Counted from the first letter of the stretch, positions 27,719 through 37,608 are shown. The stretch: 64,000 nt of DNA from Methylomonas sp. LL1 (GCF_015711015.1 NZ_CP064653.1:4340001-4404000), one strand, 5' to 3'. Notes: generated from the sequence alone by a model not told the origin. Made by a program: numbers and translations.

Positions 27719-28495
27719 ATGACCGTTCAGTTCCACCCTTCCGCCTTTATTGCGCCTAACGCCAAATTGGGGGCGAATGTCAGTGTCGGTCCGTTTGCGG
27801 TCATTGAAGACGGGGCGGATATTGGCGCCAATAGTCAAATCGGGGCGCATGCGGTGGTTCATGGCCATGTAAAAATGGGCGAGGGCAATATACTGCATCC
27901 TCATGCGGTACTGGGTGGTTTGCCGCAGGATGTCGGCTTCAAACCCGAAACCGAATCCTGGTTGGAGATTGGCGACGGTAATGTGTTTCGCGAAGGTTTC
28001 ACCGCGCATAGGGCCACGGCCGCTGGCGGTTCAACTAAAATTGGTTCCGGCTGCTATTTCATGAATAACAGTCACGTCGCGCATGATTGCTCGGTGGGCG
28101 ATAAAACCATCTTTGCCAATAATGTAGCGATTGGTGGTTTCGTGGAAGTGGGTAATAACGTGTTTATGGGAGGGGCTGTCGTGGTACATCAGTTTTGCCG
28201 GATAGGCTCTTACGCGATCGTGCAGGGCACTACCGGTATCAATATGGATGTGATTCCGTTCATGTTGATTGGTGGCCGCCCGGCTAAACATTACCGGCTT
28301 AACATCGTCGGCTTGAGGCGGGCCGGTATAGTTGGTGCGGATTACAAAGTCTTATCTTCCGCCTTTCGTTTGCTAAAAAATAAAAAAAGCCTGGATGAAT
28401 TGCAATTAACCAAAGAGCTGCAATACTTAAAGGATTGGTTGGCTGCGGATTCAAAACGAGGCTTGCACGGTTTTGTCGATATAACCGCTGACTAG
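27719..28495 (+). CDS. lpxA: LpxA-type acyl-ACP--UDP-sugar O-acyltransferase
   Basis: 258-residue hexapeptide left-handed beta-helix protein with an LpxA-like C-terminal helical domain. It retains HVVxGH-like and HRAT...GSTKIG blocks and the catalytic-histidine region NNSHVAHDC, and the GGRPAKHYRLNIVGLRR segment typical of LpxA. LpxA adds the first acyl chain to UDP-GlcNAc in lipid A synthesis. It stands outside an lpxD-fabZ-lpxA-lpxB cluster, directly behind xerD, so it may be a second LpxA with different chain or sugar preference, or the only copy relocated. Confidence 0.8.
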   Translation: MTVQFHPSAFIAPNAKLGANVSVGPFAVIEDGADIGANSQIGAHAVVHGHVKMGEGNILHPHAVLGGLPQDVGFKPETESWLEIGDGNVFREGFTAHRATAAGGSTKIGSGCYFMNNSHVAHDCSVGDKTIFANNVAIGGFVEVGNNVFMGGAVVVHQFCRIGSYAIVQGTTGINMDVIPFMLIGGRPAKHYRLNIVGLRRAGIVGADYKVLSSAFRLLKNKKSLDELQLTKELQYLKDWLAADSKRGLHGFVDITAD

Positions 28496-28636
28496 TGTGT
28501 TCCTAGGATAATCCTTGAGTTTTCGCTTTGGATTAGGCTGCAAACCAAGTATCCGCTACCCAATGGATTCTATAACCATAGCTACTGGTATTTTGTTGAA
28601 AGCCAGTCCATAGAAATTTGAATATGCCTTATCCAG

Positions 28637-29062
28637 ATGAAAATTCTTGTAATAGATGACACCGGACAAATAGCGACAATTTTAGTGGCTATCGAAGCTG
28701 AGGTGGTTTGTATTACCGATGAAATCCGAGCCTTGAATGTTGCTCAGCAACAACAACCGGAATTGATTTTACTGGACTATGGTCTGCTAGGAGGACAAAC
28801 GCCTGACTATATCCGTTTGCTACTTGCCGCAACGGCTAGGTCAAATCTGGTGGTTATTGGCGAGGAAATGAGTGAGGAGCAGATTTTTCGCTGTTTATTG
28901 GCGGGCGCCAAGGGTTATCAGGAAGGGCGGCAATTATCGGACTATATCGGTAGGTTGATACCCGCGGTGACTCAAGGAGAAGCATGGCTGAGCAGAAGAA
29001 TGGTGGCTCACTTGCTGGATGCGATCAGGCAACAGCTTAACAGACAAGCTATCACCGCCTAA
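28637..29062 (+). CDS. stand-alone response-regulator receiver protein (NarL-like, no DNA-binding domain)
   Basis: 141 residues. Receiver fold with the acidic pair DD at 7-8, probable phospho-acceptor D47 in LILLDYGL, and AGAKGY with the conserved lysine. After the receiver the frame has the linker normally seen just before a LuxR-type HTH (VTQGEAWLSRRMVAHLL) but ends there, so it cannot bind DNA in the usual way. No kinase gene is adjacent. It converges with the TonB receptor gene, sharing four bases. Confidence 0.75.
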   Translation: MKILVIDDTGQIATILVAIEAEVVCITDEIRALNVAQQQQPELILLDYGLLGGQTPDYIRLLLAATARSNLVVIGEEMSEEQIFRCLLAGAKGYQEGRQLSDYIGRLIPAVTQGEAWLSRRMVAHLLDAIRQQLNRQAITA

Positions 29063-31224
29063 AAATGCACTTGGGCCTCGAAATAAAAGCTTTGACCGGC
29101 AATGGGCAGGTTATCGGGGTAACTACTGACTGCCGGTTCCTTGCCGTTACTATCGAACAGGTTACGAACCGAGGCGGTTAAATCTAAATACCCCATCAGA
29201 CGTTTGGCATTTATGGTCAGGTCGACGGTTTCGTAATCTTCCAAAATCCGTCTGTCATCCGAACTGCTAAGACGGTGTCCCAACCAGTTAATTTGGGTTT
29301 GAATTTGCCATTTCGGTGTGAAATTCCAGGCTAGAGCGTTATAAACATGATGCTCAGGTACGTTGCTGACCCGGCGTAAACTGGCTTCCTGGCGAGCATA
29401 TTGCCAAGCATAATTGCCGCGCAAACTCCAATCCGGATGAAATTTCCAATCCCATTCAAATTCACTGCCGTAAGCGTGTTGGCCCGGTGTATTGGTTTGG
29501 GTTAAAGGTGCTCCTTGGGTGACAAATTCACCGCCGATTAGATCTTCTATTTTGTAATAAAACAGATTTAGACTGGTTCTAAGCGTCTTGGTAGGGCGGT
29601 AATCGAAAGCTAGTTCGGTTGTTTCAATGGTTTCCGGATGAAGTGAGGGGGTGCCCGTGAATTGAGGGCTGTTTTGTTGGTATTGCTCCAGAAAACTGGG
29701 AGCCCGATAGGCTCGGCCGTACAATATTTTGCCGGTTAATTCAGGATTGATGTCCCAAACCAGAGCTGCTCTCGGATTTAAGGTATTGCCAAAATCCGAG
29801 TAATGGTCGTAGCGCAGGCCCGTGGTCAACTGCCAGTCCGCTGCGATTTGCCATTCGTCTTGTACGGCCATGGACCAGATGTCCCGATGATGATCGCCGA
29901 GAAAAGCTAGGGGAGTACCGGTAACATTTTCCAAGCCACCGGCCGTGTTGATAGCGGGAGGTGATCGTAAAGTGGAAGCGTTGATAATACCGCTGCCAAA
30001 ATTGCGGTCTTCATGAGTATTCAATTCTTCGTAGCGAAATCCGGCAACCATGCGTAATAGGTGATCGCTGAAGCCGTTATAAATGCTGGTGAACTCGAAG
30101 CTGGGTACGGTATTCTTTCTACCGGAGATGAAATGCATGCCATCCGGGAAGGCAACCAAGCCGACCGGGGTTGTGCTACTCAAATTACCGTCAGCGCCCA
30201 TGGGCACTACAGAGCCGGCTGGAAGGCTATAGACATTCGCTAATACGTCGGTATGCAGCAAACTGGCATGGACCTGAAGTTCCCAATCATCAATGCTATC
30301 CTCGCTGGAATAGCGCACATCAGCTAGATAGTTGCTGCCGTTGAGCTTGCCGCGGTTATCCAGCGCGCCGCTGGATCCGGCCCGAAAACCGGTATCGGCT
30401 TCGTTGAAAGCCCAGAAACTCAAATCCCAATGCTTGCGCTGTAAATTCAGATGCCCATTCCAGCGCTCGTTTTGGGTTTGCATCGGACCGGGAGCAAGGG
30501 AGGCTTGGGTGTGTAATAGGCTATCCAGTTGCGTTTGGGCATCGGAATAAATGATACGATCCGGGTCGACGCCATTATGGCTGTATTGCAGGCTGGTGGC
30601 CACGCTCCAACCTTGCCATTGCCCGCCATATTGTCCCCAAGCGCTTTTGCTGTCGGCATTGCCGCCTCGGGCGCCGACAGTGACACCATCCAGGTCGGCG
30701 GCCTTTTTGGTGACGATGTTAATCACGCCGGCAAAGGCGTCGGCGCCGTAAAGCGCCGAACCCGGCCCTCTGATGACTTCAACTCGCTGAATGTTTTCGA
30801 CCGGGATGATCATGCCTGCCATATGGGTACCTTGCTGAGGTACCGAAAAGCGGGTGCCGTTCATCATTAACAACACCTCGGCATTGGTATCGTTGCGCAT
30901 GCCGCGCATGGTATAGGTGTAATCGTTGGTGACAGGTTGGATGGTGACGTGGATGCCGGGTACGGTTTCCAGAATTTCATGCAGTTCGGTGGCGCCCATC
31001 GTGCTGATTTGTTCCGCCGTGATGACGCTGGTGACTGCTGCGGAGTGCGATAGGGCTTTGGCGGTGCCGGAGGCTATGCTGACGGAAATATCGCCGAGTT
31101 CCGCCGGTGATAACTCCATCAAATCGTCCATGCTGGGTTGCGCATAAGCATAATTTCCAATACAACTTAGCAACAGGGTACGTCTTAATTGTAACTTTAG
31201 ACGATTTTGCATGGCGTTTCTCAC
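29059..31224 (-). CDS. TonB-dependent outer-membrane receptor
   Basis: About 720 residues: signal peptide (RRTLLLSCIGNYAYA, cleavage before QPSMDD), plug domain with ITAEQISTMGATELHEILETVPGI and VEVIRGPGSALYGADAFAGVINI, and a barrel ending in an aromatic C-terminus (YFEAQVHF). It imports a ligand, probably a metal chelate or similar, using TonB energy. The GTG at 31224 overlaps the preceding stop (GTGA); ATG at 31212 gives a cleaner signal peptide and could be the true start. It is the last gene of the yfiR / GGDEF-EAL operon, so c-di-GMP signalling and uptake are probably co-regulated. Confidence 0.87.
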   Translation of the reverse strand: MRNAMQNRLKLQLRRTLLLSCIGNYAYAQPSMDDLMELSPAELGDISVSIASGTAKALSHSAAVTSVITAEQISTMGATELHEILETVPGIHVTIQPVTNDYTYTMRGMRNDTNAEVLLMMNGTRFSVPQQGTHMAGMIIPVENIQRVEVIRGPGSALYGADAFAGVINIVTKKAADLDGVTVGARGGNADSKSAWGQYGGQWQGWSVATSLQYSHNGVDPDRIIYSDAQTQLDSLLHTQASLAPGPMQTQNERWNGHLNLQRKHWDLSFWAFNEADTGFRAGSSGALDNRGKLNGSNYLADVRYSSEDSIDDWELQVHASLLHTDVLANVYSLPAGSVVPMGADGNLSSTTPVGLVAFPDGMHFISGRKNTVPSFEFTSIYNGFSDHLLRMVAGFRYEELNTHEDRNFGSGIINASTLRSPPAINTAGGLENVTGTPLAFLGDHHRDIWSMAVQDEWQIAADWQLTTGLRYDHYSDFGNTLNPRAALVWDINPELTGKILYGRAYRAPSFLEQYQQNSPQFTGTPSLHPETIETTELAFDYRPTKTLRTSLNLFYYKIEDLIGGEFVTQGAPLTQTNTPGQHAYGSEFEWDWKFHPDWSLRGNYAWQYARQEASLRRVSNVPEHHVYNALAWNFTPKWQIQTQINWLGHRLSSSDDRRILEDYETVDLTINAKRLMGYLDLTASVRNLFDSNGKEPAVSSYPDNLPIAGQSFYFEAQVHF

Positions 31225-33587
31225 AGTTCTCGCAATGGTACGGGTTTGGCTATTCCATAGCCTTGGGCGTAATCGACGCCTAGTGTTTTCAATAATTCGA
31301 AGATATTTTTGTTTTCGACGAATTCGGCTATGGTTTTTTTGTGCATTACATGGCCGACTTCGTTAATGGCTTTGACCATGGTCCAGTCAATCTTATCTTC
31401 CAGAATATCCTTGACGAATAAGCCGTCGATCTTCAGAAAATCCACGGGCAGGTTTTTCAAGTAAGCGAATGATGACAAACCGCTGCCAAAATCATCCAGC
31501 GAGAACAGGCAGCCTTTTTTGCGTAGGGTGTCGATGAAATGCTTGGCATATGACAGATTGCTGATTGCCGCGGTTTCGGTGATTTCGAAGCAGACTTTGT
31601 AGGTGGGTATCTGCCATTTGCGAAATTGCTCGCCGATGAAATCCAGCATGGTTTCATCGGACAACGATAAGCCGGATAGATTGACGGAACATAGCTCCAG
31701 GCGTTCGATAAATCCGGGGGTGGTGCCTAGATATTCGAACAGGTTGCTGATGACCCAGCGATCCAGGGCCGGCGCCATATTGTAACGTTCGGCGGAGGGC
31801 AAAAACGCACCGGGCGGAATAATCTTTCCCTGTTCGTCTTGATAGCGTAGCAAGGTTTCAAAATGCAAGCCTTCTTCCCTTTCGGCGATAGGCACAATTA
31901 ATTGCCCGTACAGTTTAAAACGATTTTCATCAATGCCGACCCGGATTTTTTCCACCCATTGCATCTCGCCTTGCCGTTCGGCCAACTCGTCATCGTTGCT
32001 GCTGAAGACATGTACCCGATTGCGGCCTTTTTCCTTGGCCGCATAACACGCTGCGTCGGCTTCTTTCAAAATGTCGACGGCATTGCCGCTGCTGCGATTG
32101 ATGGGGGCTATGCCGATGCTGACACTGATGCTGAAGCTGCGATTCTCCCAGGCAAATTGAAAATCACAAATCGCGTTACGAAGTTTGTCGCCGGTCAGCA
32201 AGGCTTGCTCCAGGGAACAATGCGCCATCAAAATCCCAAATTCATCGCCGCCCAAGCGAGCCAATATGTCGGTTTTTCGCACCTGTTGTTTTAATAATTC
32301 GCCCAGTTGCCTGAGCAATTCATCGCCCGCTAGGTGGCCGCAGGTGTCGTTGACTACCTTGAATTGGTCCAAATCCAGATAACACATGACATGCGAGCTA
32401 TTATCGGAATGTGCTTGCGAGACTAGATCTTGAACATGAGTATCAAAATGGCGGCGGTTGGTCAAACCGGTGAGTTCGTCATGGCTGGCTTGGTAAGCAA
32501 CTTTGTCGGCCAGGCGCCGGGTTTCGGTGATGTCTTCACCCACCAGTAAAACGTGCTGATGGTCATTTCCGATATCCACCAGTCTTGCGGTTTCTCGTAC
32601 CCAGATAATATGGCCATTATTGCAAATGAAGCGTCTTTCCTGTTTATGGACCTGCTGCGGATATTTTTGGCATAGTTGGAAAAACGTCCGGCTATTGGCT
32701 AAGTCTTCAGGGTGGGTAAAGTTGAAGATGGAGGTGTGCTGCAATTGGTTGACGCTCAAACCGATCTGTCTGGCACCAAACTGGTTGACCGACAGGATTT
32801 GCCCTTGCAGGCTTAGATCGAACACCATGGTTGGGTTATTGTCATACAGTGTTTGGTAATTGTTCTTCAGGGCGACCAGGGTTTTGTTTTTAGCCTCGAC
32901 TGTTTCCAACATGCCGTTGAAGGCGTCCACCAAAATACCGATTTCGTCGTCGCTGCATTTATGCGCGCGTATCGAATAATCGTGGTTTCGGCTGATTTTC
33001 TCAGCGGTTTTAGCCAGGAAGGCGATGGGCTTGGCTACGCGGTTAAGTAGCGGTATGGTCACCAGAAAAGCCGCAAATAAAGCGATAAACAGCACGATTA
33101 ATACCACGCCTACAAATTTTACTTGGCGCATCAGCGCCGAACTCAAATCGGAGATGATCAAGACGCTACCGATCGGCTCCTTGTCCATCAGCATCGCTTC
33201 AAAAACGTAGATAGTTAGTTTGTCGGTATGCGTCCGCATTCCGGACGAGGATGGCGGACACGGTGCGTCGATATGGTCCAGGCTCGTAAACAACAGTCCT
33301 TGTTTATCATAAACACAGGCGTTTAATAAATCGGGCAGATTAGCCAGCGATGTCAGGTTTTCCTTGGCCAATCCATGGTCGTCAAACATCACCGCGGCAA
33401 CGCTTCGGTTGGCAATCAGAGTAGCCGCGGCCAAAAAGTCATCTTGTGCCTTACGTTTAACCTCGGTGATATTGATGATGACCAATATTAGTAAAGCCAG
33501 TAGCATCGAGAAGAAACTGGAGGCGAGCGCAATCGAAAGTAGTTTGGATTTGATGGAAAAACGCGAGAATAGATTACTCATGTTCAT
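31221..33587 (-). CDS. membrane CHASE8-HAMP-PAS-GGDEF-EAL c-di-GMP enzyme (YfiN-like sensor)
   Basis: 788 residues. Two membrane segments (about 15-37 and 150-175) bracket a periplasmic CHASE8-like sensor; then come HAMP, PAS (about 245-355), GGDEF and EAL. The cyclase has intact GGDEF and an RxxD inhibitory site (RKTD) five residues before it. The phosphodiesterase has ETL in place of EAL but keeps the catalytic set: E, N in SVNLSG, E in FEITE, LDDFGSG, KIDG, E in AEFVEN and QGYG. It may therefore make or degrade c-di-GMP. Its gene overlaps the upstream YfiR-like gene by 14 bases, suggesting that a periplasmic YfiR controls its sensor. Confidence 0.88.
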   Translation of the reverse strand: MNMSNLFSRFSIKSKLLSIALASSFFSMLLALLILVIINITEVKRKAQDDFLAAATLIANRSVAAVMFDDHGLAKENLTSLANLPDLLNACVYDKQGLLFTSLDHIDAPCPPSSSGMRTHTDKLTIYVFEAMLMDKEPIGSVLIISDLSSALMRQVKFVGVVLIVLFIALFAAFLVTIPLLNRVAKPIAFLAKTAEKISRNHDYSIRAHKCSDDEIGILVDAFNGMLETVEAKNKTLVALKNNYQTLYDNNPTMVFDLSLQGQILSVNQFGARQIGLSVNQLQHTSIFNFTHPEDLANSRTFFQLCQKYPQQVHKQERRFICNNGHIIWVRETARLVDIGNDHQHVLLVGEDITETRRLADKVAYQASHDELTGLTNRRHFDTHVQDLVSQAHSDNSSHVMCYLDLDQFKVVNDTCGHLAGDELLRQLGELLKQQVRKTDILARLGGDEFGILMAHCSLEQALLTGDKLRNAICDFQFAWENRSFSISVSIGIAPINRSSGNAVDILKEADAACYAAKEKGRNRVHVFSSNDDELAERQGEMQWVEKIRVGIDENRFKLYGQLIVPIAEREEGLHFETLLRYQDEQGKIIPPGAFLPSAERYNMAPALDRWVISNLFEYLGTTPGFIERLELCSVNLSGLSLSDETMLDFIGEQFRKWQIPTYKVCFEITETAAISNLSYAKHFIDTLRKKGCLFSLDDFGSGLSSFAYLKNLPVDFLKIDGLFVKDILEDKIDWTMVKAINEVGHVMHKKTIAEFVENKNIFELLKTLGVDYAQGYGIAKPVPLREL

Positions 33588-34146
33588 CCTCTTTGACTAA
33601 GGTCGAGACTTCGATCAATTTAGCGCTAATCTCGAGACCGGATAGTTTTAAAGCCTTGAGATTAATATGTAATTTTATTTTTTCCTGTTCAAGGACAAAA
33701 CCGATCATCCCACCGGATTCGGCAAAAAAAGGCTGGCTACCGACCGTCAAGGTGCTGGGCAAAGCGCCTACGATTAATGAATTCGGTGCCGAAATGCTGG
33801 TGACATCCTCGATTTTGTCAAAATAGGCAATGTGGCAATCTTTCGCCTGTTTTATGTGGGCATAACGAAATACCCGGATCGGCTTATCGAACGCCGTTTT
33901 GCTTTCCAGGTTATCGAGCAACTTTCGAAACGGGTCACCTCCAACAATGCAAATATTGAAAGTCGTGGCATGGTTTTCCGGCCAGGTGATGAATTTGGTG
34001 AAATTGTAAAGATAGGCGGCCTTGATTTTGTACTCAAGGCTTTCATCGCCATACGCCACGTTACAAATCAGGCAAAGTGGCAAGATTATTTTGCTAACGG
34101 CGGCTATCAGACCAGCAGACGAACCGTCATGCTCGAAAAATACCAA
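33574..34146 (-). CDS. YfiR-family periplasmic regulator (DUF4154)
   Basis: 190 residues with a signal-like hydrophobic segment (SKIILPLCLICNVAYG), then the YfiR/DUF4154 core: YKIKAAYLYNFTKFITWPE, CIVGGDPF, AKDCHIAYF and a late SGGMIGFVLEQEKIKLHINL. In Pseudomonas YfiR represses the YfiN diguanylate cyclase from the periplasm in a redox-sensitive manner. The first available start is TTG at 34146; the start is uncertain because no ATG lies in frame before the hydrophobic segment. First gene of the three-gene operon. Confidence 0.82.
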   Translation of the reverse strand: MVFFEHDGSSAGLIAAVSKIILPLCLICNVAYGDESLEYKIKAAYLYNFTKFITWPENHATTFNICIVGGDPFRKLLDNLESKTAFDKPIRVFRYAHIKQAKDCHIAYFDKIEDVTSISAPNSLIVGALPSTLTVGSQPFFAESGGMIGFVLEQEKIKLHINLKALKLSGLEISAKLIEVSTLVKEDEHE

Positions 34147-34204
34147 GCTTAATTCCTATCAGATGGGGTCATCGGACAAGGATAGTCTAAGTTTTTTCTT
34201 AAAG

Positions 34205-35509
34205 CTATATGCTCGAAAAAAAGTAGTTCAATACTTTGATCATATAGGTATGATCTTGCACGCCGGCGCTTTCGCGCGCACTATGCATGGCCCACATCGG
34301 GTTACCGACATCGACCGTGGCCATGCCCAGCTTAGCCGATGCGATAGGACCAATGGTACTGCCACAGGGCAGATCGCCGCGATGGGCATATTTTTGGAAA
34401 GGCACTTCGGCTTGCCGGCAAATCTGCATAAAGGCGGCTTCGGATAGACAGGTTGAGGCATACCGGTGATTGGCATTAATCTTGATGACCGGTCCCCGAT
34501 TAACGATGATTTTATGACCAGGTTCATAAGCGTTAGGAAAATTGGGCTGATAAGCGTGGGCCATGTCGGCGCTGATCATCAGGCTGTTGGCGAGTGCGCG
34601 GTGATAACCCTGTTTATCCAAATCCAGTGCAAGCGCGACACGCTCCAGTACATCCGGTAAAAAGCTGCCGGCCGCGCCCTTGCAACTCTCGCTGCCGATT
34701 TCTTCATGATCGAAAAACGCGCAGACCAATGTATTGCCGCTGTTGAGGGCGGATTCGTTTAATAAGGCAGTCAGCCCGGCATGGCAGGAGGCCAGATTGT
34801 CCAGTTGGCTGTCGGCATAAAAAGCCTGATTGTCACCCCAAAATACGCCTTTTTGGGTGTCGTAGATGTTGAATTCCCAGCTCAGAATCTGTTCGACGGC
34901 CAGCCCGGCCACTTGAGTCAGCAGTTCGATAAATCGATCGGATGCCAGTTGCTGTTGGGTTGCATTGGCGAACAGTAACGGCAGCTCGGTTTGTTTGTTC
35001 AGTTTTAAGCCATCTTCGTTGACCGACCGGTTCATGTGTATGGCAAGGTTAGGCAGCCTTAATAGCGGCTGCTCGAAGCGCAACAGGCGGCTGGCGATAG
35101 TACCGTCGTCGGTTCGATAGGCAATCCGGCCCGCCAGGCTTAAGTCGCGGTCGCTAAATGTCGCCAGGATCGGGCCGCCGTAGACTTCCACACCGAGACG
35201 AAGTAGTTGTTCGCTATTTAGCACCGGATTGGGTTTTAGGCGTAAACCGGGCGAATCGGTGTGGGCACCGAGTATTTTAAAGCCGGTTTGAGCCAAGTCT
35301 TTGTGTCCAGCCACGAACATGACGATGGAAGAATCGTCGCGTACCACATAATAACGCCCGCCAGCGCTCAACGACCAGTGCTCTGTTTCGTGCAGACGCT
35401 GAAAGCCGAAATCCCGTAAACGTTGTTCCAGGCTAGCAATTACATGCCAGGGGCTGGGGCTGGCATCGATAAAATCCAGACAATCTTGTACTTGTTGCCG
35501 AGCATTCAT
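34205..35509 (-). CDS. M18-family aminopeptidase
   Basis: 434-residue zinc aminopeptidase of the M18 (aspartyl aminopeptidase/ApeB) family. Metal and catalytic blocks include [32 protein letters not shown] and a C-terminal MWAMHSARE with a zinc histidine. It probably removes acidic N-terminal residues in the cytosol. The ATG at 35509 overlaps the msrB stop (ATGA), so the two are translationally coupled; an upstream in-frame start would lie inside msrB. Confidence 0.9.
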   Translation of the reverse strand: MNARQQVQDCLDFIDASPSPWHVIASLEQRLRDFGFQRLHETEHWSLSAGGRYYVVRDDSSIVMFVAGHKDLAQTGFKILGAHTDSPGLRLKPNPVLNSEQLLRLGVEVYGGPILATFSDRDLSLAGRIAYRTDDGTIASRLLRFEQPLLRLPNLAIHMNRSVNEDGLKLNKQTELPLLFANATQQQLASDRFIELLTQVAGLAVEQILSWEFNIYDTQKGVFWGDNQAFYADSQLDNLASCHAGLTALLNESALNSGNTLVCAFFDHEEIGSESCKGAAGSFLPDVLERVALALDLDKQGYHRALANSLMISADMAHAYQPNFPNAYEPGHKIIVNRGPVIKINANHRYASTCLSEAAFMQICRQAEVPFQKYAHRGDLPCGSTIGPIASAKLGMATVDVGNPMWAMHSARESAGVQDHTYMIKVLNYFFSSI

Positions 35510-35901
35510 GCTGGTTTCTTCAGGTCCAGAGCCACGGAATTGATGCAATAACGCAGGCCGGTCGGTTGCGGGCCATCGGGGAAGACATGGCCTAAATGGG
35601 CGCCGCAATGGCTACAAGTCACTTCGGTGCGTTGCATGCCGTGACTGGTATCTTCGTGTTCATCCAGGCTGCTTTCGTTCAAGGGTTCCCAAAAGCTGGG
35701 CCAGCCGCAGCCGGAGTGGAATTTATGGTCCGAGGCAAATAAGGCCTGGCCGCAACAGACGCAATGGTAAATGCCCTCAATGTTGCAATCGGTATATTTG
35801 CCGGTAAAGGGCGGTTCGGTGCCTTTTTCGCGACAGACATGAAATTGTTCAGGTGTCAGTTTTTCCCGCCAGGCTTGTTCGTTGTCGGATTGGTCGTTCA
35901 T
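35506..35901 (-). CDS. msrB: peptide methionine-(R)-S-oxide reductase MsrB
   Basis: 131-residue MsrB that repairs oxidised methionine. It carries two zinc CxxC motifs (CVCC and CSHC), the substrate block SGCGWPSFW and the catalytic cysteine in RYCINS. No signal peptide, so cytoplasmic. First gene of the msrB-aminopeptidase pair. Confidence 0.95.
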   Translation of the reverse strand: MNDQSDNEQAWREKLTPEQFHVCREKGTEPPFTGKYTDCNIEGIYHCVCCGQALFASDHKFHSGCGWPSFWEPLNESSLDEHEDTSHGMQRTEVTCSHCGAHLGHVFPDGPQPTGLRYCINSVALDLKKPA

Positions 35902-35999
35902 CTGTGATTCCCGGATTTATACATATTGGTTTATTGTACGCGCTGCGACTTTTTCTGCATAAGGGACTATATTGAAAAGGCAAGAAAAATTTAGTTGCA

Positions 36000-36021
36000 A
36001 ATATTATCAAATGCTAATATT
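36000..36021 (+). promoter_or_regulatory. perfect AT-rich inverted repeat upstream of sqr, possible ArsR-type operator
   Basis: AATATTA (36000-36006) and TAATATT (36015-36021) are perfect inverted halves separated by 8 bases, about 100 bases before the sulfide:quinone oxidoreductase ATG. Sulfide-responsive ArsR-family repressors (SqrR/BigR) use AT-rich palindromes of this size. No regulator gene lies in the window. Confidence 0.45.
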
Positions 36022-36120
36022 CTGAGTTTTCCAGTTTTTGAAGTCGATAAAAACATAATCACGTAGCATGGGCACCACTTCAAAAACAATACCTTCAAGT
36101 AAAAACAAGAGGAGATAGTC

Positions 36121-37398
36121 ATGGCTAGAATCGTTGTATTGGGTGCGGGTATCGGTGGTGTGCCGATGGCTTACGAAATGAAAGAAATTGTCGGTAAAGA
36201 GCATGAGGTGGTAGTAATTTCCGATTCGCCCACTTTTCATTTCGTGCCGTCTAACCCCTGGGTGCCGCCCAAATGGCGTAAACCCGAGGATTTGAAAATC
36301 GAGCTGGCGCCGGTAATGGCGAAAAAAGGCATCAACTTTATCCAAAAAGCCGCCACCAAGGTTGATCCGGCCAATAATAAGGTCGATTTGGCCGATGGTT
36401 CCTCAGTTGATTACGACTATTTGGTGATTGCCACCGGTCCACGCCTAGCCTTTGACGAAGTGCCGGGCATGGGGCCGCATGGCGGTTATACCTCGTCCGT
36501 CTGTCATGTTGATCATGCCGCGGTTGCCGCGCAGGATTGGGACAAGTTCATGCAAGAGCCAGGTCCGATCGTCATTGGAGCGGTGCAGGGCGCGTCCTGT
36601 TTCGGTCCTGCTTACGAATATCTGATGATTCTGGAAACCGAACTGCGTAAACGCAAAATCCGTGACCGAGTACCGATGACGTTCGTTACCTCGGAACCTT
36701 ATATCGGCCATCTGGGCTTGGGCGGTGTCGGCGATACCAAGGGGTTGCTGGAAAGCGCGCTACGCGACAAAACCATCAAATGGATTACCAATGCCAAGGT
36801 CGACCGCATTGAGCAGGGCATGATGTACGTCACCGAAGTCGACGACGACGGCAACGAAAAGAAAAAGCACGAAGTGCCTTTTAAACATTCCATGATGCTG
36901 CCCGCATTCACCGGTGTCGATGCCGTGCGTCACTGCGGCGCGGAAGGATTGACCAACCCTCGCGGGTTTGTGATTGTCGACCAGCATCAGCGTAATCCGA
37001 CTTATAAAAACATTTACTCGGTCGGCGTATGCGTAGCCTTGCCGCCGGTGGAAAAAACCCCGGTGCCGACAGGTACGCCGAAAACCGGTTACATGATCGA
37101 ATCCATGGTGACGGCCACCGCGCACAATATTCGCGACGAACTGGCGGGCAAGCAGCCGTCGGATATTCCTAGCCTAAGTGCATTATGTCTGGCCGATCTG
37201 GGCGACACTGGGGTAGCGTTTTTGGCGGTGCCGCAGATTCCGCCGCGCAACACGACTTGGGCCAACCATGGCAAATGGGTGCATCTGGCCAAAATCGGCT
37301 TTGAAAAATACTTCATGCGCAAAGTCAGAAAAGGCATCAGCGAGCCGTTTTACGAACGCATGATGCTGAAACTGATGGGCGTGGTGCGTTTGAAATAG
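36121..37398 (+). CDS. sqr: sulfide:quinone oxidoreductase-like flavoprotein
   Basis: 425-residue FAD/NAD(P)-disulfide-type oxidoreductase. N-terminal FAD motif VLGAGIGGVPMAYEM, then FHFVPSNPWVPPKWRKP and a second FAD contact YSVGVCVALPPVEKT. Candidate redox cysteines are in SVCHVDH, GASCFGP and VGVCVALP; a C-terminal amphipathic basic segment (FEKYFMRKVRKGISEPFYE) could bind the membrane. SQR oxidises sulfide and passes electrons to quinone. The small membrane protein downstream is 9 bases away and both may be controlled by the upstream palindrome. The SQR subtype is not assigned. Confidence 0.85.
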   Translation: MARIVVLGAGIGGVPMAYEMKEIVGKEHEVVVISDSPTFHFVPSNPWVPPKWRKPEDLKIELAPVMAKKGINFIQKAATKVDPANNKVDLADGSSVDYDYLVIATGPRLAFDEVPGMGPHGGYTSSVCHVDHAAVAAQDWDKFMQEPGPIVIGAVQGASCFGPAYEYLMILETELRKRKIRDRVPMTFVTSEPYIGHLGLGGVGDTKGLLESALRDKTIKWITNAKVDRIEQGMMYVTEVDDDGNEKKKHEVPFKHSMMLPAFTGVDAVRHCGAEGLTNPRGFVIVDQHQRNPTYKNIYSVGVCVALPPVEKTPVPTGTPKTGYMIESMVTATAHNIRDELAGKQPSDIPSLSALCLADLGDTGVAFLAVPQIPPRNTTWANHGKWVHLAKIGFEKYFMRKVRKGISEPFYERMMLKLMGVVRLK

Positions 37399-37407
37399 GA
37401 GGCAACG

Positions 37408-37608
37408 ATGTCTATCGATCGCATGGTCATGGCGTTTGCCGGATCTTTTATTTTGCTCAGCTTGGCATTGGCGCATTGGCACTCACCAAATTGGCTGTGG
37501 TTTACCGCTTTTGTCGGGGCTAATTTGTTACAGGCGTCTTTTACCGGCTTTTGTCCGCTGGCTATCATCCTGAAAAAATTAGGGGTAAAACCCGGTTGTG
37601 CGTTTTAA
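37408..37608 (+). CDS. DUF2892-family small membrane protein
   Basis: 66 residues: a helix, [19 protein letters not shown], and a second hydrophobic hairpin ([26 protein letters not shown]) with the FTGFCPL motif characteristic of the DUF2892/YgaP transmembrane family. Relatives occur fused or adjacent to rhodanese and sulfide-oxidising genes. Pairing with sqr (9-base gap) suggests a role in sulfide or sulfane-sulfur handling at the membrane. Confidence 0.8.
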   Translation: MSIDRMVMAFAGSFILLSLALAHWHSPNWLWFTAFVGANLLQASFTGFCPLAIILKKLGVKPGCAF

